This document shows positions 19,561 to 25,954 of a DNA stretch of 45,794 nt, piece by piece. Position numbers and translations under genes: made by a program. Each line of letters starts with the position of its first letter. Position 1 is the stretch's first letter. Source of the DNA: Pseudomonas sp. GM78 (GTDB taxonomy: Bacteria > Pseudomonadota > Gammaproteobacteria > Pseudomonadales > Pseudomonadaceae); contig NZ_AKJF01000080.1 of the NCBI RefSeq assembly GCF_000282475.1, forward strand, positions 1 through 45,794, in the 5' to 3' direction. The notes beneath the pieces were generated by a model, which was not told the origin of the DNA, did no database searches, and saw nothing but the letters and a program-made list of their open reading frames with translations.

Positions 19561-20277
19561 GTGAATCGTGCAATGGCTCAAGAAGGTGCAGCGGGTATCG
19601 CCACTGCGGTCGCTGAAAGTGTTCAGTACCAGGGCCGCAAGGCCAGCCGGCAGGGCAGCGAGCAACGTCGACAGGACATTCTCGATGCCGCGATGCGCAT
19701 CGTCGTGCGTGATGGCGTACGGGCGGTGCGGCACCGTGCGGTGGCTGCCGAGGCGCAAGTGCCGTTATCGGCGACCACTTACTATTTCAAGGATATCGAT
19801 GACCTGCTCACCGATACCTTCGCCCAATACGTGGAGCGCAGCGCGGCCTACATGGCCAAGCTATGGGTGAACAACGAGGGCCTGCTGCGCGACATGATCG
19901 CCAGTGGCGATGGCAGTGCGCAGGCTCGATCAAAACTGGCGGACGACATTGCGCGGTTGATGACCGACTACGTTCACCGGCAACTGATCACCCGTCGTGA
20001 GCACCTGATGGCCGAGCAGGCGTTCCGCCAGGAAGCGCTGTTGAACCCGCGTCTGGCCGAACTGGTGCGCTCCCATCAACAAATCCTGCTGCAGGGCTCC
20101 TGCCAGCTTTTCCAGGTGCTGGGCTCTCGCGAGCCACAACAGGATGCCAAAGTGTTGACGGCGATAATCGGACGGATGGAATATCAGGGCCTGCTCAACG
20201 ACGCCGAGCCGGACGCCGAAGAGGAAATGCTCGGCATACTGAAGCGTTACATGCACTTGGTGCTGGCTTCGGTTTAA
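19561..20277 (+). CDS. TetR-family transcriptional regulator
   Basis: TetR-type repressor (238 aa). An unusual N-terminal extension of about 35 residues precedes the DNA-binding domain, which reads RRQDILDAAMRIVVRDGVRA then VRHRAVAAEAQVPLSATTYY. The C-terminal ligand domain is not assigned. The proposed start is a GTG with GAGAGG about 11 nt upstream; an ATG at 19573 is an alternative that removes four residues. From memory a TetR gene also follows lysS in P. aeruginosa. The target genes are unknown. The nearest plus-strand candidates, the lipoprotein and DUF1704 genes, lie beyond a REP doublet. Confidence 0.87.
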   Translation: MNRAMAQEGAAGIATAVAESVQYQGRKASRQGSEQRRQDILDAAMRIVVRDGVRAVRHRAVAAEAQVPLSATTYYFKDIDDLLTDTFAQYVERSAAYMAKLWVNNEGLLRDMIASGDGSAQARSKLADDIARLMTDYVHRQLITRREHLMAEQAFRQEALLNPRLAELVRSHQQILLQGSCQLFQVLGSREPQQDAKVLTAIIGRMEYQGLLNDAEPDAEEEMLGILKRYMHLVLASV

Positions 20278-20301
20278 TCCCCTGGGGTGTATGCATAACC
20301 C

Positions 20302-20407
20302 CTGTGGGAGCGAGCCTGCTCGCGAATACGGTCTGACATTCAACATCTTTGTTGCCTGACACTCCGCCTTCGTCGGAACGCCGCCCGGAGCAGGCTCGCT
20401 CCCACAG
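20302..20407. repeat. REP doublet downstream of the TetR gene
   Basis: CTGTGGGAGCGAGCCTGCTC on the left and GAGCAGGCTCGCTCCCACAG on the right form a clean inverted pair around a roughly 65-bp centre. The centre carries CTGACATTCAACATC, a word also found in slightly altered form in the doublets at 22307 and 23705. Confidence 0.9.
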
Positions 20408-20453
20408 TGGCCGGTGATCACTTTGGGTGAGGTGTATTCATAGGGAGTGTTGA

Positions 20454-21008
20454 ATGAGAGTCTGGCGTGCCGTAGTGATCGCCTTGTCGTTCCTGCTACT
20501 CAGTGGCTGCCTGGTGACCTTCAAGGAGCCGCTGCCCACCAATGAGCCCGCACCTAAAGGGTTGCTCGGCAAGTGGAGCAGCACCAACGCCTGGGGTGAA
20601 CCGCTGAACCTGGAGTTGACGCGTGTCGGCGACAATCGCTATCAGGCGGTGAGCTACTTCAAGGCCAGGCCCAGGGAGCGCGAAGCCTACCCCTTCACCC
20701 TGTCTCACCACGGTAGCCGCTGGTATTTCTCGGCGAAAGTGCCGGCCCAATTCGGCGGGCATTTCACCATTGCCGGGTTCGAGCTCACCGACAAGCGTGA
20801 ACTGGTGGTGTACAACCTCGACCTCGAGCAGATCAAGCAGGCGCTTGGGCAGAAAGTTCTCAGTGGCGAAGGCTTCCAGACCGACGACGGCGAGGGTGTG
20901 TTGATCGACAGCAACATGGACCAGGTATCGGCCTACCTCGACGATCCCGCCAACTCCGATGTGTTCGTCGAAGCGGTCCGCTACCAGCGCCAGGCCAAGG
21001 CCCAATAA
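20454..21008 (+). CDS. Predicted lipoprotein of unknown function
   Basis: A 184-aa protein with a lipoprotein signal peptide: MRVWRAVVIALSFLLLSGC, lipobox LSGC with Cys19 as the acylation site. The mature part is predicted beta-rich, starting with a proline-rich linker and GLLGKWSSTNAWGEP, and resembles small lipocalin-like or heat-resistance-type lipoproteins only in a general way. GGGAG precedes the ATG by 8 nt. The DUF1704 gene starts 26 bp after its stop, so the two are probably cotranscribed. I do not recognise a named family. Confidence 0.82.
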   Translation: MRVWRAVVIALSFLLLSGCLVTFKEPLPTNEPAPKGLLGKWSSTNAWGEPLNLELTRVGDNRYQAVSYFKARPREREAYPFTLSHHGSRWYFSAKVPAQFGGHFTIAGFELTDKRELVVYNLDLEQIKQALGQKVLSGEGFQTDDGEGVLIDSNMDQVSAYLDDPANSDVFVEAVRYQRQAKAQ

Positions 21009-21034
21009 TCAACAGGTTTCAACAGGAGTTCCGG

Positions 21035-22312
21035 GTGGACGATTACCAGCAGTCGATACGCATTTTGTCCGATCGCATTGTGCTGGCGCAGACGCCGATT
21101 CGCGTCCTCGATGCGGTGAAGTGGGACGACAACATCCGCAAGGGTTTCCTCAAGGCCAAGGGCAAGGAAATGCCGGCGGTGGACCGTGACTACTACCTCA
21201 ACCGTCCGCTGGCCTTCGATTCCAGCAAGGTCAAGCTGGAATTCCAGAACATCGAACGCGACATCACCCGCCAGCTTGGCCAGTTCAACCCGGTCGGGCA
21301 GATCATGCGCCGCATGTGCAAGGAATACCGGATGGTGGTGCGCATGCTCGAAGCGCGCGGCACCGAGGATTTCGGCCTGATTTCCCAGGAGCTCTATGGC
21401 GCCGCCTCCGACGCCTTCCATGCCGGCGACCCGACCCTGTCCGACCTGGGCATGATGCTGTCCGAATACCTGAACAACATCGACGGTCGTGGCGACCTCA
21501 AGGATGAGCCCAAGACGTTGACCGCCAAGGATGCCGTCAGCCTGCTGCAACACCGCCTGAACAAGGTGTTCGGCGAAGCCGAGGAAACCATTCGGGTGTT
21601 CGAGTCTGACGGCATCGTCGCCGATGCGGCGGCGGGCGCCGACTACATCAAGATCCGCGCCGACGCGATGTTCAACGATCGTGACGTGCGGGCGCTGGAA
21701 GTCCATGAAGGCCTGGTGCACGTCGGCACCACCCTAAACGGTTTGAACCAGCCGATCTGCACCTTCCTGTCCAAGGGGCCGCCCTCGTCCACGGTGACCC
21801 AGGAAGGCCTGGCAATCCTGATGGAAATCATCACCTTTGCCTCCTACCCGAGCCGCCTGCGCAAACTGACCAACCGCACGCGGGCCATTCACATGGTCGA
21901 GGAGGGCGCGGATTTCCTGCAGGTGTTCGAGTTCTTCCGCGAGCAAGGCTTCGAAATGCCCGAGAGCTACAGCAACGCCAGTCGCGTGTTCCGCGGCTCG
22001 GTGCCGACAGGTCTGCCATTTACCAAAGACTTGTCCTACCTCAAGGGCTTCATCATGATTTACAACTACATTCAGTTGGCGGTGCGCAAAGGCAAGCTGG
22101 AGCAGATCCCGCTGTTGTTCTGCGGCAAGACCACCCTGGAAGACATGCGCACCTTGCGCCAGTTGGTGGATGAAGGCCTGGTGGTACCGCCCAAGTACCT
22201 GCCGGAACAGTTCCGTGACATGAACGCGTTGTCGGCGTGGATGTGCTTCTCCAACTTCCTCAACCACCTGAGCCTGGACCGGATCGAGGCGGATTACTCC
22301 AACATCCTGTAG
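21035..22312 (+). CDS. DUF1704/MATCAP-family predicted metallopeptidase (QEGLA-motif protein)
   Basis: A 425-aa protein of the family annotated as 'flavohemoglobin expression-modulating QEGLA motif protein' (DUF1704). It contains HEGLVH at residues 224-229, an HExxxH zinc-site pattern, followed by the QEGLA motif at 256-260 with a conserved glutamate (E257). Eukaryotic members of this family (MATCAP/KIAA0895L) are tubulin tyrosine carboxypeptidases with an HExxxH site, so a zinc-dependent carboxypeptidase-like activity is a reasonable inference; the bacterial substrate is unknown. The start is GTG with AGGAG 6 nt upstream. No signal peptide is seen, suggesting a cytoplasmic protein. The stop codon TAG is part of the downstream REP. 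Confidence 0.9.
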   Translation: MDDYQQSIRILSDRIVLAQTPIRVLDAVKWDDNIRKGFLKAKGKEMPAVDRDYYLNRPLAFDSSKVKLEFQNIERDITRQLGQFNPVGQIMRRMCKEYRMVVRMLEARGTEDFGLISQELYGAASDAFHAGDPTLSDLGMMLSEYLNNIDGRGDLKDEPKTLTAKDAVSLLQHRLNKVFGEAEETIRVFESDGIVADAAAGADYIKIRADAMFNDRDVRALEVHEGLVHVGTTLNGLNQPICTFLSKGPPSSTVTQEGLAILMEIITFASYPSRLRKLTNRTRAIHMVEEGADFLQVFEFFREQGFEMPESYSNASRVFRGSVPTGLPFTKDLSYLKGFIMIYNYIQLAVRKGKLEQIPLLFCGKTTLEDMRTLRQLVDEGLVVPPKYLPEQFRDMNALSAWMCFSNFLNHLSLDRIEADYSNIL

Positions 22313-22400
22313 GAGCAAAGCTTGCTCGCGATGGCGGTATCACATTCAACATGTATATCACCCGGCACACCGCCATCGCGAGCAAGCTTTGCTCCTACAG
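22307..22400. repeat. Perfect REP doublet overlapping the end of the DUF1704 gene
   Basis: The arms at 22307-22338 and 22369-22400 are perfect 32-bp inverted copies, each beginning CTGTAGGAGCAAAGCTTGCT. The first six bases of the left arm, CTGTAG, encode the last leucine and the stop codon of the DUF1704 gene. Confidence 0.93.
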
Positions 22401-22439
22401 GGACAGCGTTTCACCCCCTATTTCGCGAGGTTTCACCGG

Positions 22440-23354
22440 ATGAAACTCCTCGGCATCCTCTGTCTTCTCCTGGCCTTGAACGGTTGCAGTTCACTGCTGT
22501 TCTACCCCGAACCTGGCCAATTGTTCACTCCGGAAAAAGCCAAGCTCGAATACCGCGATATCACCCTGACCACCACCGATGGCCTCAAGCTGCACGCTTG
22601 GTGGCTGCCGGCGAAAAAAGGCGTCGAGGTCAAAGGCACGGTGCTGCACCTGCACGGCAACGGCGGCAACCTTCCCATGCACCTGGGCGGGAGTTGGTGG
22701 CTGCCTAAACAGGGTTACCAGGTGCTGCTGGTGGATTATCGCGGCTACGGTTTGTCCGAGGGCGAGCCGAGCTTGCCGGCGATCTACCAGGACATCGACG
22801 CCGCGTTCAAATGGCTCGACCAGGCCCCCGAGGTCAAGGGCAAGCCGCTGATCCTGCTGGGTCAGAGCCTGGGCGGGTCGATGGCGGTTCACTACCTCGT
22901 GCAACACCCCGAGCGGCAAAAACAGCTCAAGGCGGTTGTGCTCGACGGTGTACCTGCCAGTTACCGCAGTGTCGGTCGCTATGCGCTGAGCAATTCATGG
23001 GTGTTCTGGGCATTCCAGGTGCCGCTGTCCTGGCTGGTGCCCGATGGCGACAGTGCGATCAACTCCATGGCTCAACTCAATGGCGTGCCAAAACTGATCT
23101 ACCACAGCATCGACGATCCGCTCGTGCCTCTTTCCAACGGCATCCGTCTGTATCAAGCTGCGCCGCCGCCCAGAGTGCTGCAACTGACCCGTGGCGGTCA
23201 CGTGCAGACATTCGCCGACCCGGTCTGGCGCAAAGTCATGCTGCGTTATCTCGATGACCCGCAGCATTTCAACGGCCTGCGCCGCCTGGGTGAAATCCCC
23301 AATTACCCGGCGCCCGAACCTTCTGAAGAAGAACCACCAGAGAGCCCGCAATGA
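22440..23354 (+). CDS. Alpha/beta-hydrolase lipoprotein
   Basis: A 304-aa predicted lipoprotein (MKLLGILCLLLALNGCSS, lipobox LNGC) with an alpha/beta-hydrolase domain related to Bem46/ABHD13-type serine hydrolases. The oxyanion region is HLHGNGGN. The nucleophile elbow is LLGQSLGGSMAV. The likely acid is in HSIDDPLVPLSNG and the histidine in TRGGHVQTF. The C-terminal tail is acidic and proline-rich. An upstream in-frame start at 22389 lies in the REP and lacks the signal-peptide logic, so 22440 is preferred. The end overlaps the next gene by 4 bp (ATGA). An envelope ester, peptide or lipid substrate is plausible but unknown. Confidence 0.88.
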   Translation: MKLLGILCLLLALNGCSSLLFYPEPGQLFTPEKAKLEYRDITLTTTDGLKLHAWWLPAKKGVEVKGTVLHLHGNGGNLPMHLGGSWWLPKQGYQVLLVDYRGYGLSEGEPSLPAIYQDIDAAFKWLDQAPEVKGKPLILLGQSLGGSMAVHYLVQHPERQKQLKAVVLDGVPASYRSVGRYALSNSWVFWAFQVPLSWLVPDGDSAINSMAQLNGVPKLIYHSIDDPLVPLSNGIRLYQAAPPPRVLQLTRGGHVQTFADPVWRKVMLRYLDDPQHFNGLRRLGEIPNYPAPEPSEEEPPESPQ

Positions 23355-23680
23355 GTGAAGAACGTAACGCCATCCCGCTGATCATCACCGGTATCTGCAG
23401 CATCCTCGGCACCGTCGGAGCCCTGTGGTGGTACGGCTACCTGCACTTCGCCAAGCCAGAGGATGCGTTGCTGCTCAACGAATTCACCATGCTCAAGACC
23501 GTGCCGGGCGAAGACTACAAAGTCTCCCTGGAGCCGGCGGCGCAAGTGGCGCAGTGCATTGATGGCGTGTTGGTGCTGTTTGATACCGAACAGAAAGGCC
23601 TGACGGGCGTGCTGGTCAACAGCAAGAAAAAAGCCGTGCGTTGCATGGGCCAGGAAACGCCGCAGAAGCTTGAGCAATAA
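23351..23680 (+). CDS. Small single-pass membrane protein of unknown function
   Basis: A 109-aa protein with one N-terminal hydrophobic segment (PLIITGICSILGTVGALWWY, about residues 9-28) and a soluble remainder with two cysteines (AQCIDGV and VRCMGQE). ATGA overlap couples it to the hydrolase gene, suggesting a joint envelope role. I do not recognise the family. Confidence 0.8.
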   Translation: MSEERNAIPLIITGICSILGTVGALWWYGYLHFAKPEDALLLNEFTMLKTVPGEDYKVSLEPAAQVAQCIDGVLVLFDTEQKGLTGVLVNSKKKAVRCMGQETPQKLEQ

Positions 23681-23684
23681 ACCG

Positions 23685-23710
23685 AATTCAACTGTGGAAT
23701 TCAACTGTGG
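23685..23710. repeat. Tandem 13-bp duplication at a REP edge
   Basis: AATTCAACTGTGG occurs twice head to tail (23685-23697 and 23698-23710). The second copy contains the first six bases of the REP doublet that starts at 23705. Confidence 0.9.
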
Positions 23711-23796
23711 GAGCCAGCCTGCTGGCGATGGCGGTTGAACATTCAACATTGATGTTGATTGATACACCGCTATCGCCAGCAGGCTGGCTCCCACAG
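23705..23796. repeat. REP doublet between convergent genes
   Basis: CTGTGGGAGCCAGCCTGCTG on the left and CAGCAGGCTGGCTCCCACAG on the right are inverted copies with one mismatch in the outer 31 bases (GATGGCGGT versus GATAGCGGT). It lies between the small membrane protein gene and the oppositely oriented LptF gene. Confidence 0.92.
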
Positions 23797-23815
23797 GTTT
23801 TTGTGCAACGACGGC

Positions 23816-24613
23816 TTACTGTGTATTGGAGCTGACAGCCGAACGCGGAATCACCGGCTGGTTGTCATTGGAAATGGTCACTTCCACCCGACGGTTCTGG
23901 GCCCGCCCCGAAACGCTGGTGTTGTCCGCTACCGGATACTCCTTGCCATAACCCTGGGCAACGATGCGCGTTGGATCGACGCCCATTTTCACCAGTGCCG
24001 TGCGCACGGAGGTGGCGCGACGTTCCGACAACGACTGGTTGTGCGACGCGGTACCGGTGCTGTCGGTGTAACCCTCGACAATCACTTTGCGGTCCGGGTT
24101 TTCCTGGAGGTACTGCGCCAGTTTGTTGATGTTCATCAGGCCGTTGGATTTCAGCTCGGCCTTGTCGGTGGCGAACAGCACATCACCGAAGGTCACCAGC
24201 GTACCGCGATCGGTTTGCCTGGCGTTGAGGCTGTCCTGCAACTGTTTGATCTGCTGGTCGCGCGCGTCCAGACGCGCCTGGGCCCGTTGTGCGGAAGCGT
24301 TTTTCAGGTTGGCTTCGGCGGTGCGCAGGGCGATGGTCTGTTTCGCCACTTCCACACGCTGGTTGGTCAGGTAGGCCAACTGATCGACCTTGGCCGGGTC
24401 CTCTTTATCCAGATAAGCCTTGTCGGCCTTGTCCAGGTACTCACTGGCTTCCTTGGTTTCCAGCGCCGCGACTTTGCTCGCCTGTGGGTTGGCTTGCAGG
24501 CCGGAGTAATTGGTGCGGGCTTGTTCCAGGTTGGCGTTCGGTGGCGTGGAGCATGCGGCCAAAGCAACGCTGGCGGCCAGCAGGGCAGGGATCATCACTT
24601 GTTTGTAATTCAT
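23816..24613 (-). CDS. lptF: OmpA-domain lipoprotein, LptF-type
   Basis: Outer-membrane lipoprotein (265 aa) with a C-terminal peptidoglycan-binding OmpA domain. The signal peptide ends in lipobox LAAC. Residues about 28-95 form a DUF4398-like helical region (ARTNYSGLQANPQASKVAAL), followed by a coiled coil. The OmpA domain (about 140-250) shows LVTFGDVLFATDKAELKSNG, VIVEGYTDSTGTASHNQSLS and AQNRRVEVTISN. From memory it corresponds to P. aeruginosa LptF (PA3692), which is AlgU-controlled and linked to envelope stress survival. It is the second gene of a two-gene operon, 45 bp after a DUF4398 gene. Confidence 0.9.
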   Translation of the reverse strand: MNYKQVMIPALLAASVALAACSTPPNANLEQARTNYSGLQANPQASKVAALETKEASEYLDKADKAYLDKEDPAKVDQLAYLTNQRVEVAKQTIALRTAEANLKNASAQRAQARLDARDQQIKQLQDSLNARQTDRGTLVTFGDVLFATDKAELKSNGLMNINKLAQYLQENPDRKVIVEGYTDSTGTASHNQSLSERRATSVRTALVKMGVDPTRIVAQGYGKEYPVADNTSVSGRAQNRRVEVTISNDNQPVIPRSAVSSNTQ

Positions 24614-24658
24614 GGTTTCGTCCTTTTAATAGAGTAAGAAATACGTCATGCCGCGCCG

Positions 24659-25066
24659 TTACTGAACGGTGCGCTGGCTTTCCTGACGCAGTTCTTGAAC
24701 CCCTTTCTGAGAGTCCTTCACAGACTGTTCGGCTTTCATCGCCTGGGCTTTGCGCTCGGCCACGCGAGCGTCCCACTCCGCCTGTTCGGCCAGGGTTTTG
24801 GCTTGATCGTACTTTTTGTCGTGCATGGCGATTTCGGCTTGCTTGAGCTTGTCCTGCGCAGCCTTCATTTCCACCGCGGCGAATTCGGTACCACCGGCGC
24901 TGACGGCGTTGTTGACCGCTGACTCGGTGACGGCGAATTGCTCGGTGGGCGGGTTGCTGGCGCAACCGGCGAGCACGAGGCCGGAGCCGATGGCCAGGGC
25001 CGTCATTTTCAAGCCGTGCAGGGAAGAGGATTTGCCAGTTCGGGTTTTCATCGTTTTCAACTCCAT
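24659..25066 (-). CDS. DUF4398 lipoprotein
   Basis: A 135-aa predicted lipoprotein with a signal peptide ending ALAIGSGLVLAGC. The mature part is a helical DUF4398 domain with an alternating charge pattern, including AAVEMKAAQDKLKQAEIAMH and a predicted coiled coil to the end. It is the first gene before lptF, and lptF carries its own DUF4398-like region, so the two look like duplicated relatives. The start at 25066 has AGGAG 8 nt upstream; an ATG at 25051, also with GGAG before it, is an equally reasonable start. It probably sits in the outer membrane facing the periplasm. Confidence 0.87.
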   Translation of the reverse strand: MELKTMKTRTGKSSSLHGLKMTALAIGSGLVLAGCASNPPTEQFAVTESAVNNAVSAGGTEFAAVEMKAAQDKLKQAEIAMHDKKYDQAKTLAEQAEWDARVAERKAQAMKAEQSVKDSQKGVQELRQESQRTVQ

Positions 25067-25167
25067 TGGGCTAACTCCTGAGCAACGTGAACATCCATCC
25101 TGGGCAAAGCGCCGAAACCGTATTTCACAAGGCGTTTTGAAACGGCCGTCCCAGGCGTGGTTACTGG

Positions 25168-25195
25168 GTTGACCCGAGGCTTTTTTTGAAAGTTC
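25168..25195 (-). promoter_or_regulatory. Candidate AlgU (sigma-22/RpoE-like) promoter for the DUF4398-lptF operon
   Basis: On the minus strand GAACTT (25195-25190) is followed after 17 bp by TCAAC (25172-25168). The AlgU consensus is GAACTT, 16-17 bp, then TCtgA/TCaaA-like, so the -35 is perfect and the -10 matches four of five positions to TCAAA. Known AlgU control of P. aeruginosa lptF supports it. Transcription would start about 95 bp before the DUF4398 start codon. Confidence 0.75.
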
Positions 25196-25267
25196 AGAGA
25201 AATTAGCCTGCTACCGAAAAAACTTGGATGCAGTGAACTGGGGGGCGCTAGAGCGAGGAATTGGCCA

Positions 25268-25383
25268 TTGTGGGAGCGAGCCGGCTCCGTGCGGCGTTCC
25301 GACGATGGTCGTCAACGGAAGCGCGTTACTGCTGAATAAACGCGGCGTCTTGAAGTCCATCGCGAGCAGGCTCGCTCCTACAG
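25268..25383. repeat. REP doublet with a long centre
   Basis: TTGTGGGAGCGAGCCGGCTC on the left and GAGCAGGCTCGCTCCTACAG on the right are diverged inverted REPs with a centre of about 70 bp. The left copy is interrupted after GGCTC and lacks the usual GCGAT extension. Confidence 0.8.
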
Positions 25384-25405
25384 GGGATCGCAGGGGATCA
25401 GGGGA
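25381..25405. repeat. Short tandem repeat at a REP edge
   Basis: CAGGGGATCG, CAGGGGAT and CAGGGGA follow one another directly after the last bases (CTACAG) of the REP doublet at 25268. The first unit reuses the final CAG of the REP. Confidence 0.8.
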
Positions 25406-25409
25406 GAAA

Positions 25410-25754
25410 TCAGTGTTTCTGCTTATCGTCAGCCGCCGACAAGTCGTGCAAGTGACGACGGGACAAGGCAAGAAAACGTGGGGTAGGGCCGATGTCTTCG
25501 TACAGCGGATCACCTTCCTCGTCAGTGGCCACTACGGTCGTACCTTTTACATAGGGGAAGCTTTTTTCCAGTTCTTCCAGGGCGGCCCCGATCAGTTCGC
25601 CCAGCAGTTCTTCGGGATGCCGCTTGGGGTACATCTCGATTATCGCCGCAAGCCGTGCGGCAGCCTCCACGTCCAGATGAATCGAATAGCCTGTGTCGGT
25701 CAGGCGACCTTTGGCATTTTCTTCCCAGTGGTTGGCAAGCTCGCGGATTTTCAT
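25410..25754 (-). CDS. Small conserved protein with ribbon-helix-helix-like segment
   Basis: A 114-aa protein starting MKIRELANHWEENAKGR. The segment YSIHLDVEAAARLAAIIEMY followed by the helix EELLGELIGAALEELEKSF has the strand-helix-helix outline of small ribbon-helix-helix proteins, but I cannot confirm DNA binding. Automated annotations sometimes call such proteins 'type 1 pili tip component'; nothing in this sequence supports that. A reading frame reaching back to 25973 has a basic, low-quality N-terminus, and GAGG just before 25754 marks the real start. The gene is divergent from ppc, about 200 bp away. Confidence 0.82.
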   Translation of the reverse strand: MKIRELANHWEENAKGRLTDTGYSIHLDVEAAARLAAIIEMYPKRHPEELLGELIGAALEELEKSFPYVKGTTVVATDEEGDPLYEDIGPTPRFLALSRRHLHDLSAADDKQKH

Positions 25755-25954
25755 AATAACCTCATTGCGCTCCTGCTCCTGGCAGGCGGGGAATGTCCGG
25801 CAGGTGCCGGCGACAGCCGTTGGACGGCTTATTGATGAGACTAGCTTCAACGGCAAAGGTTTAAAGTCCCTTCGTCGTCTTGCTTGTAAGAACCGGTCTG
25901 GAGCGGCACTCTTAAGGCTCCTGGTCGACCGGATTTTTCGCTGGAGAACTGTTG

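Larger units (their letters stand above)
25067..25409. other. Gene-free region: leader and promoter of the lptF operon plus REP doublet
   Basis: The 343 bp between the DUF4398 gene and the next minus-strand gene hold an AlgU promoter match at 25168-25195 (minus), a roughly 95-base untranslated leader, a REP doublet (25268-25383) and a short tandem repeat at its right edge (25381-25405). I see no additional gene. Confidence 0.8.
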
